DNA from: Streptomyces sp. YIM 130001 | Lineage (GTDB): Bacteria; Actinomycetota; Actinomycetes; Streptomycetales; Streptomycetaceae | Assembly: GCF_003574445.1 (NCBI RefSeq) | Contig: NZ_KZ984550.1 | Span: 186,001-250,000 of the forward strand | Length of the DNA stretch: 64,000 nt | Direction of reading: 5' to 3' | Shown here: piece after piece, positions 36,038 through 44,837 of the stretch | Layout: the number at the start of each line of letters is the position of its first letter | Numbering within the stretch: the first letter of the stretch is position 1 | Notes under the pieces: model-generated | The model's input: only the letters and a program-made list of their open reading frames with translations | Database searches by the model: none | What the model was told of the DNA's origin: nothing | Position numbers and translations under genes: made by a program

Positions 36038-37852
36038 ATGTGCGGAATCGTCGGATACATCGGCAAGCGCGATGTGGCCCCCCTGCTGCTCGAAGGCCTG
36101 CAGCGCCTCGAGTACCGCGGCTACGACTCGGCGGGAGTGGTGATCACCGGCAAGTCCGGCGGCCTGAAGATGGTCAAGGCCAAGGGCCGCGTCCGTGAGC
36201 TCGAGTCCCGTATCCCCAAGCGGTTCGCCGGCACCACCGGCATCGCGCACACCCGTTGGGCCACCCACGGCGCCCCCTCCGACGAGAACGCCCACCCGCA
36301 CCTGGACGGCGAGTCCAAGGTCGCCGTCGTCCACAACGGCATCGTCGACAACGCCTCCGAGCTGCGTGCCAAGCTCGTCGCGGACGGCGTGGAGTTCCTC
36401 TCCGAGACCGACACCGAGGTACTCACCCACCTCATCGCCCGCTCCCAGGCGCCCACCCTGGAGGAGAAGGTCCGCGAGGCCCTCCGCGTCGTCGAGGGCA
36501 CGTACGGAATCGCCGTCCTGCACGCCGACTTCACGGACCGCATCGTCGTCGCCCGCAACGGCTCCCCGGTCGTGCTCGGCATCGGCGAGAAGGAGATGTT
36601 CGTCGCCTCCGACGTGGCCGCGCTCGTCTCCCACACCCGCCAGGTCGTCACCCTCGACGACGGCGAGATGGCCACCATCAAGGCCGACGACTTCCGTACG
36701 TACACCACCGAGGGCTCCCGCACGACGGCCTCGCCGACCACCGTGGAGTGGGAGGCCGAGTCGTACGACATGGGCGGCCACGACACGTACATGCACAAGG
36801 AGATCTCCGAGCAGGTCGACGCCGTGGACCGGGTGCTCCGCGGCCGTATCGACGACCGGTTCTCCACCGTCCACCTCGGCGGCCTCAACCTGGACGCCCG
36901 CGAGGCGCGCACCATCCGCCGGGTGAAGATCCTCGGCTGCGGCACCTCGTACCACGCGGGCCTGATCGGCGCCGGACTCATCGAGGAGCTGGCGCGCATC
37001 CCCGCGGACGCCGAACCGGCCTCCGAGTTCCGCTACCGCAACCCCGTCGTCGACCCCGACACCCTCTACGTCGCGGTCTCCCAGTCCGGCGAGACCTACG
37101 ACGCGCTGGCCGCCGTGCAGGAACTCAAGCGCAAGGGCGCCCGGGTGCTCGGCGTGGTCAATGTGGTGGGCTCGGCGATCGCCCGCGAGACCGACGGCGG
37201 CGTCTACGTGCACGCAGGCCCCGAGGTCTGCGTGGTCTCCACCAAGTGCTTCACCAACACGGTGGTCGCCTTCGCCCTGCTCGCCCTGCACCTCGGCCGG
37301 ATCCGGGACCTGTCGGTCGCCGACGGCAAACGGCTGATCGCCGGACTGCGCAAACTGCCCGAGCAGATCTCCGAGATCCTCCAGCAGGAGGACGACATCA
37401 AGAAGCTCGCGGAGCTGTACGCGGACGCCAAGTCGATGATGTTCATCGGCCGGGTGCGCGGCTATCCGGTGGCCCTCGAGGCCTCCTTGAAGCTCAAGGA
37501 GATCTCCTACATCCACGCCGAGGCGTATCCCGCCTCCGAGCTCAAGCACGGACCGCTGGCCCTCATCGAGCCGGCCCTGCCGACCGTGGCGATCGTCCCC
37601 GACGACGACCTCCTCGAGAAGAACCGCGCGGCGCTCGAGGAGATCAAGGCCCGCAGCGGACGGATCCTCGCGGTCGCCCACCAGGAGCAGGAGAAGGCCG
37701 ACCACACCGTGGTGGTCCCGAAGAACGAGACCGAGCTGGACCCCATCCTGATGGGCATCCCGCTCCAACTCCTCGCCTACCACACGGCGTTGGCCCTCGG
37801 CCGGGACATCGACAAGCCCCGCAACCTGGCCAAGTCCGTCACCGTCGAATAG
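36038..37852 (+). CDS. glmS: Glutamine-fructose-6-phosphate aminotransferase (isomerizing)
   Basis: A 604-aa enzyme making glucosamine-6-phosphate for cell wall synthesis. The N-terminal glutaminase begins with the catalytic Cys (MCGIVGYIG) and has THRWATHG-type and HNGIVDN loops. Two SIS sugar domains follow (about 290-420, GCGTSYHAGLIG, SQSGETYDAL; about 460-590, RGYPVALEASLKLKEISYIH). The C-terminus NLAKSVTVE is the family end. Streptomyces often carries two glmS copies; this locus corresponds to the one upstream of adpA. Confidence 0.97.
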   Translation: MCGIVGYIGKRDVAPLLLEGLQRLEYRGYDSAGVVITGKSGGLKMVKAKGRVRELESRIPKRFAGTTGIAHTRWATHGAPSDENAHPHLDGESKVAVVHNGIVDNASELRAKLVADGVEFLSETDTEVLTHLIARSQAPTLEEKVREALRVVEGTYGIAVLHADFTDRIVVARNGSPVVLGIGEKEMFVASDVAALVSHTRQVVTLDDGEMATIKADDFRTYTTEGSRTTASPTTVEWEAESYDMGGHDTYMHKEISEQVDAVDRVLRGRIDDRFSTVHLGGLNLDAREARTIRRVKILGCGTSYHAGLIGAGLIEELARIPADAEPASEFRYRNPVVDPDTLYVAVSQSGETYDALAAVQELKRKGARVLGVVNVVGSAIARETDGGVYVHAGPEVCVVSTKCFTNTVVAFALLALHLGRIRDLSVADGKRLIAGLRKLPEQISEILQQEDDIKKLAELYADAKSMMFIGRVRGYPVALEASLKLKEISYIHAEAYPASELKHGPLALIEPALPTVAIVPDDDLLEKNRAALEEIKARSGRILAVAHQEQEKADHTVVVPKNETELDPILMGIPLQLLAYHTALALGRDIDKPRNLAKSVTVE

Positions 37853-37912
37853 CCGTACCCGCCCGGGGAAGACAGCCGGACCCCCGCGCGCGGAGCACGT
37901 ACGAGACGGGAC

Positions 37913-37952
37913 GCGGCCCCCTGCGTGTGCCACCACGCACCCAGGGGGCCGC
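37913..37952 (+). terminator. glmS terminator hairpin
   Basis: GCGGCCCCCTG (37913-37923) and CAGGGGGCCGC (37942-37952) form a perfect 11-bp stem, with an inner CGTG/CACG pairing, 60 bases after the glmS stop. No T tract follows, as is usual in Streptomyces. Confidence 0.8.
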
Positions 37953-38179
37953 TCCCTTCGGGATGCCGGGGTCGCCCTAACCCCGGCACCGGGCTGCCTC
38001 CACCGGCGGCCGTCACCCACCGGCCGGCAGCGCGCCGACCCGGCGTCACCACATGGACGCCAGTGCCTGATACGTACCCGCACCAAGGCGGCCCGGCACC
38101 TCTACGCACCGGTAGATTCCGTTGATCCGGAAGGGAATTGACGGCCCGACAGGCCGATCTGAGCTGGCCCGCGGCCGCG

Positions 38180-38704
38180 TTACGGAATGACGACGACGGG
38201 ACGCTGCGCCCGCTTGGCGAGCCGGCCCGCCACGGAACCGAACATCCGCCCCACCAGACCGTGCGTGGAGCCGACGACGATGGCGTCCGCCTCGTACTCC
38301 CGGCCCACTTCCTCGAGTTCGTGGCAGATGTCGCCGCCGCGCTCGACCAGGATCCAGGAGACGGCGCCCAGATAGTCCGCGCACGCCAGCTCGAGGCCGA
38401 GCACCTCGGTGCGGTGGTCGGGGACGTCGACGAAGACCGGCGGTTCACAGCCCGCCCAGACGGTGGTCGGCAGCCGGTTGGCGACGTGCACGATGATCAG
38501 GCCGGAGCCGGTACGGCTCGCCATGCCGATCGCGTACGACAGGGCCCGCTCGCTCGACGTGGATCCGTCGAAGCCGACGACGACTCCGTGCCGGAAGGCG
38601 GGATCGCAGGGATGACGTGCTTCTTCCGCCGCCAGGGGGTCGACCGTGGGATCGGCGACCTGCCGCTTGCGGTCCGTGGGTTCAGGGAATTCGTGACCGG
38701 CCAT
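38180..38704 (-). CDS. Universal stress protein, UspA family
   Basis: A 174-aa single Usp domain: VVVGFDGSTSSERALSYAIG near the start and the ATP-binding end IVVGSTHGLVGRMFGSVAGR then LAKRAQRPVVVIP (G2xG9xGS type). It therefore probably binds ATP. ATG 38704 is the first sensible start; the frame continues open to 39151 but without family similarity. It is divergent from the adpA side, with 520 bases of non-coding sequence upstream. Confidence 0.9.
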   Translation of the reverse strand: MAGHEFPEPTDRKRQVADPTVDPLAAEEARHPCDPAFRHGVVVGFDGSTSSERALSYAIGMASRTGSGLIIVHVANRLPTTVWAGCEPPVFVDVPDHRTEVLGLELACADYLGAVSWILVERGGDICHELEEVGREYEADAIVVGSTHGLVGRMFGSVAGRLAKRAQRPVVVIP

Positions 38705-39227
38705 CGGTGTCTCGGCGAAGAAAGTCCTCGGTGGAGGGCGGCTGCTGGTGTCTCCGCGGCTGCCGGGGCGGCCACGCTGTCGAAGGAACGGGACGAACTG
38801 CGAACGGGTCGGGCGGACTGACTGCCGGGGGCGCCTTGTCCGGGATTCATCTTCCCGATCCCATACCCCCAAGGGTACGGCGACACTCCTGTCCTGCCCA
38901 GCTCCCGCAAGGGTTCCGCAGCATTCCAGGGAGCATGCACGAGGTCGCCCCAGATGGCAACGGTCGCTGCCAGTTACAGCATTCTGGCCCGCTTCTGCCC
39001 CGAACCAGCAGGTGTAAGCCTCCCGAATCCGCGGGCCCCCGTCTCGTCCCGTCACCCACACCTTGCGGCCACGGGGCCGGTACGGCCTGCCGCGCCGTGG
39101 CGCCGTACGAGCAGCGACCGGCCGGAAAAGCACACGCCGAACGGGACACATCGAGCCAAGAAGCGCTGACCGCCCGGAGCACCCTCCACACCCGCCCGTG
39201 CGTCACCGTCCGCTTCCGCCACGCGAC
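38705..39227. other. Intergenic stretch with no supported gene
   Basis: About 520 bases between the universal stress gene and the small ORF upstream of adpA. Third-position composition does not favour any frame, and I see no strong hairpin or operator. It presumably contains the stress gene promoter. Confidence 0.5.
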
Positions 39228-39842
39228 ATGGAGCGGCTCCTGCAGACGGCTGACGATCCGTGCCGCCACACCGGAGCCGGCACCCACCCCCGTCACCGGA
39301 TCGAGGCCTCACCCGCCCCCGCGGACACCCTCGCGATCCGCGCCGCCGCGGATCCGGCGCGCCGGGCCGCCTTCAGCTGCGTCCTGGTACCCGTGGTACT
39401 TGTGGTCCACGGCACGGGGCTGATCGGCACCGACGGAACCGCACTCGACCTCGCGGCCGTCACAGGAGTCCGCCGGGTGCTACTGCGACGGTCCGGGCGA
39501 GGCGGCGAGGCCCCATCGGACAGCACCTCCGAAGGAGCGCCCACCATCTCGCGCCGGCGCTGCGAGACTGCCGTGAGCCAGACCCGACAGGGCGCACAGA
39601 GGGGCGCACGGAAGCGGTCGACACTCGGCTTGAATGCCACCCGGCAACGATGTGATTCGACCGTGCGCCCCCGGCTACTTTCAGCCAAAATCCAGCGCCC
39701 TGCGGACCGTTGGCACTCCGGGCCCCCAACCCCCTCACCACCAGGGGCGAAAGGGGCAGAGCGGGCCGACGCACCCTACGGGGACCGGCCATGGATCCAA
39801 GGCGCACTTCCACGGAACGCTCTTGAGTGCCACGCTTCGTGA
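39228..39842 (+). CDS. Hypothetical ORF upstream of adpA, possibly decayed at its 3' end
   Basis: A 204-aa reading frame. The first half (MERLLQTADDPCRHTGAG...ADPARRAAFSCVLVPVVLVV...GVRRVLLRRSGRGGEA) has strong G/C at third positions, as in real Streptomyces genes. From about 39560 the frame loses this bias and becomes Arg/Pro-rich, so the end of the gene may have shifted or degenerated. No family is recognised and no ribosome binding site precedes ATG 39228; GTG 39198 is an alternative. Confidence 0.4.
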   Translation: MERLLQTADDPCRHTGAGTHPRHRIEASPAPADTLAIRAAADPARRAAFSCVLVPVVLVVHGTGLIGTDGTALDLAAVTGVRRVLLRRSGRGGEAPSDSTSEGAPTISRRRCETAVSQTRQGAQRGARKRSTLGLNATRQRCDSTVRPRLLSAKIQRPADRWHSGPPTPSPPGAKGAERADAPYGDRPWIQGALPRNALECHAS

Positions 39843-39920
39843 TCGAATGCTTCACGCCAAGTTGCCTTATCGACAATGTGTCGAGTCCTGAACTGGTCAC
39901 GCAGGCCCCACGGGACGCAG

Positions 39921-39926
39921 TAGATT
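39921..39926 (+). promoter_or_regulatory. Candidate -10 element of adpA
   Basis: TAGATT resembles a housekeeping -10 box and lies 141 bases before the adpA start, in a locally AT-richer region. No convincing -35 stands at 17-18 bases, which would suit an activated promoter. Confidence 0.3.
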
Positions 39927-40067
39927 CGATCATGACCGTCTGGGCGGGGGACTCGTGCAGGACCGAGGGACTGTGACAGGGACTGTGACCTTGAAGGACC
40001 ATGCGCAGGACCGACAGAGCCGACGACACAGTCGAGGAGCCGCGACCATCGAGGGGGGCTTAGCACC

Positions 40068-41267
40068 GTGAGCCACGACTCCACTGCCGCACCGGAGGAG
40101 GCAAGGAAACTCACCGGACGCCGACGCAGGGAAATCGTCGCCGTGCTGCTGTTCAGCGGCGGCCCCATCTTCGAGAGCTCCATCCCGCTCTCGGTGTTCG
40201 GGATCGACCGCCAGGACGCGGGAGTTCCGCGCTATCGCCTCATGGTCTGCTCCGGCGAGGACGGACCGCTGAGAACCACCGGCGGCCTCGAACTCACCGC
40301 GCCGCACGGCCTGGAGGCCATCGCGAAGGCAGGCACCGTCGTCGTCCCGGCGTGGCGGTCCATCACCTCTCCGCCACCCGCGGAGTCGCTCGACGCACTG
40401 CGCCGGGCCCATCAGGAGGGTGCACGGATCGTCGGCCTGTGCACCGGTGCGTTCGTCCTCGCCGCCGCCGGACTGCTCGACGGCCGCCCGGCGACCACCC
40501 ACTGGATGTACGCGCCGACGCTCGCCAAGCGCTACCCGTCGGTGCACGTCGACCCCCGCGAACTCTTCGTCGACGACGGCGACGTGCTCACCTCCGCGGG
40601 CACCGCCGCCGGTATAGATCTCTGCCTGCACATAGTGCGCAGCGACCACGGCAGCGAGGCCGCCGGGGCCCTGGCCCGCCGCCTCGTCGTACCGCCGCGC
40701 CGCACCGGCGGTCAGGAGCGCTACCTCGACAGGTCTTTACCTGAGGAGATCGGCGCCGACCCGCTCGCCGAGGTCGTCGCCTGGGCACTCGAGCACCTCC
40801 ACGAACAGTTCGACGTGGAGACCCTCGCCGCACGCGCCTACATGAGCCGGCGGACCTTCGACCGACGGTTCCGCTCGCTCACCGGAAGCGCGCCCCTGCA
40901 GTGGCTGATCACCCAGCGCGTGCTGCAGGCCCAGCGGCTGCTCGAGACGTCCGACTACTCGGTGGACGAGGTCGCGGGCCGCTGCGGCTTCCGCTCGCCG
41001 GTCGCCCTGCGCGGGCACTTCCGACGCCAGCTGGGCTCCTCCCCCGCCGCCTACCGGGCTGCCTACCGGGCCCGCAGGCCGCAGGGCGAACGCCCCGTGG
41101 ACGCCGAGTTCGCAGGACCCGTACCCGCACAGACCAGGCGGACGGCGGCGGTGGCACTCGGACCGGCAGGCGCCTCGGTGGCGGCGGAGGGCGGCAAGCC
41201 CACATCCGACGCCTACGCGCCCGCCCGCCCGACACTGCCCGGCCAACGGGAACGCCCCGTAGGGTGA
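40068..41267 (+). CDS. adpA: AdpA, AraC-family global developmental regulator
   Basis: A 399-aa master regulator of aerial growth and secondary metabolism. The N-terminal DJ-1/PfpI (GATase1-like) dimerisation domain (about 20-190; [40 protein letters not shown]) is followed by two AraC helix-turn-helices (about 235-330; [40 protein letters not shown]). A TTA leucine codon at 40737-40739 (residue 224) lies in the linker, as in other adpA genes, making translation depend on the bldA tRNA. GTG 40068 has GAGGGGGG upstream. orn follows after 6 bases. Confidence 0.97.
   Translation: MSHDSTAAPEEARKLTGRRRREIVAVLLFSGGPIFESSIPLSVFGIDRQDAGVPRYRLMVCSGEDGPLRTTGGLELTAPHGLEAIAKAGTVVVPAWRSITSPPPAESLDALRRAHQEGARIVGLCTGAFVLAAAGLLDGRPATTHWMYAPTLAKRYPSVHVDPRELFVDDGDVLTSAGTAAGIDLCLHIVRSDHGSEAAGALARRLVVPPRRTGGQERYLDRSLPEEIGADPLAEVVAWALEHLHEQFDVETLAARAYMSRRTFDRRFRSLTGSAPLQWLITQRVLQAQRLLETSDYSVDEVAGRCGFRSPVALRGHFRRQLGSSPAAYRAAYRARRPQGERPVDAEFAGPVPAQTRRTAAVALGPAGASVAAEGGKPTSDAYAPARPTLPGQRERPVG
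40737..40739 (+). promoter_or_regulatory. TTA codon (bldA-dependent) in adpA
   Basis: The only TTA leucine codon I noticed in a confident gene of this window. It is in the reading frame RSLPEE between the two domains of AdpA. The rare Leu-tRNA(UUA) of bldA gates expression at this position. Confidence 0.9.
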
Positions 41268-41273
41268 GACATA

Positions 41274-41875
41274 TGAACGATCGCATGGTGTGGATCGACT
41301 GCGAGATGACCGGGCTCTCGCTGACGGACGACGCACTTATCGAGGTGGCCGCACTGGTCACCGACTCGGAGTTGAACGTACTCGGCGACGGCGTGGACAT
41401 CGTGATCCGCCCGCCGGACGCGGCCCTCGAGACGATGCCCGAGGTGGTGCGCACCATGCACACCACCTCGGGCCTCCTCGAGGAACTCGCGGCCGGCACC
41501 ACCCTCGCCGATGCCGAGGAACAGGTCCTGGCGTACGTACGCGAACACGTCAAGGAACCGGGCAAGGCCCCGCTCTGCGGAAACTCCGTCGGCACCGACC
41601 GCGGCTTCCTCCTGCGGGACATGTCCGAACTCGAGAGCTACCTGCACTACCGCATCGTGGACGTCTCCTCCATCAAGGAGCTCGCGCGTCGCTGGTACCC
41701 GCGGGCCTACTTCAACAGCCCGGACAAGAACGGCAACCACCGCGCGCTCGCCGACATCCGCGAATCCATCGCCGAACTCCGCTACTACCGCGAAGCCGTC
41801 TTCGTACCGCAGCCCGGCCCCGACTCGGACACCGCCAAGCGCATCGCCGCACAGCACGTGCTGCCTGCCGAGTAA
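41274..41875 (+). CDS. orn: Oligoribonuclease
   Basis: A 200-aa DEDDh 3'-5' exonuclease that degrades 2-5 nt RNAs and pGpG, ending the c-di-GMP breakdown chain. Motifs: [11 protein letters not shown] (Asp, Glu), [11 protein letters not shown] (Asp) and [12 protein letters not shown] (His, Asp). It starts 6 bases after adpA, an arrangement conserved in Streptomyces (ornA downstream of adpA), and the two may be co-transcribed. Confidence 0.97.
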
Positions 41876-41887
41876 CAGCGCCCCACC

Positions 41888-41928
41888 GGGCGCCCGCGGG
41901 CGCCCTCAAAAGGGGTGCGCGAGCACCC
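41888..41928 (+). terminator. Double hairpin after orn
   Basis: GGGCGCCC-GC-GGGCGCCC (41888-41905) is followed by AAAA and a second hairpin GGGTGC-GCGA-GCACCC (41913-41928). Together they probably end the adpA-orn transcript just before the tRNA-His promoter. Confidence 0.65.
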
Positions 41929-41978
41929 GTCCGGACCCTGTACACTTTTTCTCGGCCGGTCGGAAACGACCCGGTCAT

Positions 41979-42052
41979 GGTGGGTGTAGCTCAGTTGGTA
42001 GAGCACCTGGTTGTGGTCCAGGTGGCCGCGGGTTCAAGTCCCGTCACTCACC
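41979..42052 (+). tRNA. tRNA-His (anticodon GTG)
   Basis: The cloverleaf is complete: acceptor GTGGGTG/CACTCAC, D arm GCTC...GAGC, anticodon stem CCTGG/CCAGG around TTGTGGT (anticodon GTG), and T arm GCGGG TTCAAGT CCCGT. The extra G at 41979 (G-1) faces C at 42052, the identity element of tRNA-His. CCA is not encoded. TACACT at 41941 is a plausible -10. Confidence 0.97.
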
Positions 42053-42056
42053 CTGA

Positions 42057-42104
42057 ACGATCAAGGCCCGGTCCGCGAAAGCGGACCGGGCCTTGATCGT
42101 TTTT
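42057..42104 (+). terminator. Terminator after tRNA-His
   Basis: A perfect 20-bp stem (42057-42076 with 42081-42100), GAAA tetraloop and TTTTT to 42104. It is a textbook intrinsic terminator and may also stop the converging cebR transcript. Confidence 0.95.
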
Positions 42105-42147
42105 GCGTGCCCGGAGCCGCGGTTGCACCCCGCCCCGGCCATCGCAC

Positions 42148-43221
42148 TCAGGACGAGTCCCGCACCACCAGCTCGTTCGGCAGCACCAGCTGCTCCCGGT
42201 CCCGGCGGCGAGCCGGCCCCGAACGCCTCAGGCCCGGCGCCGCGCTCTCCTCGATCTCCTCGATCAACAGCCGCGTCATCTCCCGGCCCATCTCCTCTAT
42301 CGGCTGCCGCACACTCGTCATCGGCGGGTCCATGTGCCGCGCTATCGCCGAGTCGTCGAAGCCGACCAACGCCACGTCCTGCGGTATTCGACGGCCCGCC
42401 GCCCGCAGGACCTGACGTGCCCCCGACGCCATCACGTCCGACCCCGCGAACACCGCATCCACATCCGGACGCCGCTCCAGCAGCTCGACCGTCGCACGCC
42501 GGCCGCCCTCCTCCGTGAAGTCCGCAGGACAGACCAGTTCCTCGTCCACCTCACGACCCGCCTCCAGCAGCGCCGCACGGTAGCCGTCCAGACGACGCTG
42601 CGCCCCGTACACGTCCAGCCGTCCGGTGATCGTCGCGATCGTGCGCCGACCGCGGGCCACCAGATGCTCCACCGCATCCCGGGCGCCGCCGAAGTTGTCC
42701 GAGTCGACCGAAGGCAGCGTCTCCTCCTCCGAACGACGGCCGCTGATCACCGCCGGCATCCCCAACTGCTCGAGCAGATCCGGCAGCGGATCGTCCGCAT
42801 GCACCGACACCAGCAGCACACCGTCCACCCGCTGCGCCGCCAGATACTGAGCGAGCCGCTGCCGCTCCCGGTCACTGCCGGCGAAGGTCAGCAGCAGCTG
42901 GAACTCCGTCTCCGCCAGGGCGATCCCCACCCCGTGCACGATGTCGGAGAAGTAAGGCTCGGCGAAGAACCGCCGCTCCGGTTCCGGCACCACCATCGCG
43001 ATGGCATCCGTACGATTGCCGGCCAACGCCCGCGCCGCGGTGTTCGGCACATAACCGAGCTCCGCGACCGCAGCCTCCACCGCGGCCCGGGTGCGCTCAC
43101 TCACCCGTGGAGAGCCATTGATGACCCGCGACACCGTCCCCCGGCCGACCCCGGCGTGCGCGGCCACCTCCTCCAGGGTGGGGCGACGCCCGCTCCACGT
43201 ACGCGGTTGACGCGAGGTCAT
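42148..43221 (-). CDS. cebR: LacI-family repressor CebR
   Basis: A 357-aa repressor of cellulose-oligosaccharide use. The LacI helix-turn-helix is at about 10-60 (RPTLEEVAAHAGVGRGTVSR, VINGSPRVSERTRAAVE), followed by a periplasmic-binding-type sensor domain (IAMVVPEPERRFFAEPYFSD; VGFDDSAIARHMDPPMTSV). In S. griseus, S. reticuli and S. scabiei, CebR binds TGGGAGCGCTCCCA and releases it with cellobiose or cellotriose. An exact copy of that box lies upstream of the divergent cebE, and a near copy before bglC. ATG 43221. Confidence 0.93.
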   Translation of the reverse strand: MTSRQPRTWSGRRPTLEEVAAHAGVGRGTVSRVINGSPRVSERTRAAVEAAVAELGYVPNTAARALAGNRTDAIAMVVPEPERRFFAEPYFSDIVHGVGIALAETEFQLLLTFAGSDRERQRLAQYLAAQRVDGVLLVSVHADDPLPDLLEQLGMPAVISGRRSEEETLPSVDSDNFGGARDAVEHLVARGRRTIATITGRLDVYGAQRRLDGYRAALLEAGREVDEELVCPADFTEEGGRRATVELLERRPDVDAVFAGSDVMASGARQVLRAAGRRIPQDVALVGFDDSAIARHMDPPMTSVRQPIEEMGREMTRLLIEEIEESAAPGLRRSGPARRRDREQLVLPNELVVRDSS

Positions 43222-43354
43222 GCCTTCCTCCCTACGCTGTGCGCCGAAATCCCGGCGCCGGCGGCAAACTAACAGCCCTATAACCGAAGGCACTCCGGCT
43301 GTCCGGTCCCTTGACACCCCCGAACCGAGCCGCGACCCTTCAAGACATCACACA

Positions 43355-43368
43355 TGGGAGCGCTCCCA
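43355..43368. promoter_or_regulatory. CebR box upstream of cebEFG
   Basis: TGGGAGCGCTCCCA is an exact match to the known 14-bp palindromic CebR operator. It lies 113 bases before cebE and 133 before cebR, so it can control both. Confidence 0.97.
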
Positions 43369-43481
43369 CACTACCCCAGCCATACACAACCCGCACGTTC
43401 CCGCCCGAGCCGCAACCCGGGTCCCCACCGTGCCGCAGCGGTGGCCCCAGACGGCGCAGGCCAGGGCACAAGGAGGACGCA

Positions 43482-44837
43482 ATGCGCATCACCGTGCCGA
43501 ACCAAAGGGCCTCGTCCCCCCGCCGAAGGACCCGCAGACTGGTGGCCGTAGCCGCCGTGGCGGCCCTCGGCGCCGGACTGCTCGCCGGCTGTGCCGAAGA
43601 CTCGGACAACGGCGGACGTGCCGGCTCAGGAGCCGGCAAGGACGGCAAGACCACCATCAAGATCGGGGTGTTCGGTGTCTTCGGCCTCAAAGAGGCCGGT
43701 CTCTACGACGAATACATGAAGAAGAACCCCGACATCGTCATCGAGCAGACCTCCATCGAACGCAACGAGAACTACTACCCGAGGCTTCTCACCCGCCTCG
43801 GCGCAGGCAGCGGACTCGCCGACATCCAGGCCGTCGAGGTCAACAACATCGCCGAGATCGTCGAAACCCAGGCCGACAAGCTCGTCGACCTCGGCAAGAC
43901 CGCCGGCGTCAAGAAGAGCAACTTCGTCGACTGGAAATGGCAGCAGGGCACCGCCAAGGACGGCAAGACCGTCGGCCTCGGCACCGACATCGGCCCCCAG
44001 GGCATCTGTTACCGCAAGGACCTCTTCAAGAAGGCCGGACTCCCCACCGACCGCGACAAGGTCAGCGAACTGTGGGCCGGCGACTGGGACAAGTACCTCG
44101 ACGCCGGAAAGAAGTACAAGAAGAGCGCCCCCAAGGGCACCGCGTTCGTCGACTCCGCAGCCGGCGTCATGGCCGCCGTCACCGGCAGCTACAAGGAGCG
44201 CTACTACGACAAGGACGGCGAAGTCGTCTACAAGTCGAACCCACGCGTCAAGGAAGCCTGGGACATCGCCGCCTCCTTCGCCGAAGAGGGACTGACCGCC
44301 AAACTCCAGCAATTCCAGAAGACTTGGGACCAGGGCTACGCCAACGGCTCCTTCGCCACCGTCTCCTGCCCGGCCTGGATGCTCGGCTACATCAAGGGCA
44401 AGGCCGGCGAGAAGGGCGAGGACCAGTGGGACGTCGCCCAGGCCCCCAGGCCCAGCAACTGGGGCGGTTCCTTCATCACCGTGCCCAAGGCCGGCAAGAA
44501 CACCGAAGAGGCCGCCAAGCTCGCCGCCTGGCTGACCGCACCCGAACAGCAGGCCAAGCTCTTCGACAAGCAGGGCAGCTTCCCCAGCGCCTCCGCCGCC
44601 TACGACCTGCCCCTGGTCGCCGACGCCAAGCACCCGTACTTCAGTGACGCACCGATCGGCAAGATCTTCGCCAAGGCCGCCGAGGGCGCTCCCGTCCAGA
44701 TCCTCGGCCCCAAGGACCTGATCATCGCCCAGAACCTCGCCGACATCGGCATGCTCCAGGTCGACCAGAAGGGCAAGTCCTCCAAAGAAGGCTGGGACGC
44801 CGCCACCAAGGCGATCGACAACGCACTGGACAAGTGA
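43482..44837 (+). CDS. cebE: Cellobiose/cellotriose ABC transporter, binding lipoprotein CebE
   Basis: A 451-aa extracellular solute-binding protein (family 1). A twin-Arg-containing basic start, hydrophobic stretch and lipobox LLAGC (Cys about 29) anchor it to the membrane. The mature part has the two-lobe sugar-binding pattern (IKIGVFGVFGLKEAGLYDEY; VCYRKDLF-type; GGSFITVPKAGKNTEEAAKL). RBS AAGGAGGAC precedes ATG 43482. It works with CebF and CebG; the ATPase is presumably the shared MsiK encoded elsewhere. Confidence 0.92.
   Translation: MRITVPNQRASSPRRRTRRLVAVAAVAALGAGLLAGCAEDSDNGGRAGSGAGKDGKTTIKIGVFGVFGLKEAGLYDEYMKKNPDIVIEQTSIERNENYYPRLLTRLGAGSGLADIQAVEVNNIAEIVETQADKLVDLGKTAGVKKSNFVDWKWQQGTAKDGKTVGLGTDIGPQGICYRKDLFKKAGLPTDRDKVSELWAGDWDKYLDAGKKYKKSAPKGTAFVDSAAGVMAAVTGSYKERYYDKDGEVVYKSNPRVKEAWDIAASFAEEGLTAKLQQFQKTWDQGYANGSFATVSCPAWMLGYIKGKAGEKGEDQWDVAQAPRPSNWGGSFITVPKAGKNTEEAAKLAAWLTAPEQQAKLFDKQGSFPSASAAYDLPLVADAKHPYFSDAPIGKIFAKAAEGAPVQILGPKDLIIAQNLADIGMLQVDQKGKSSKEGWDAATKAIDNALDK

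Noticed and set aside
34844..38086. A 1080-aa minus-strand frame opposite glmS
   Set aside because: glmS is certain on the plus strand; the antisense frame has no recognisable domain.
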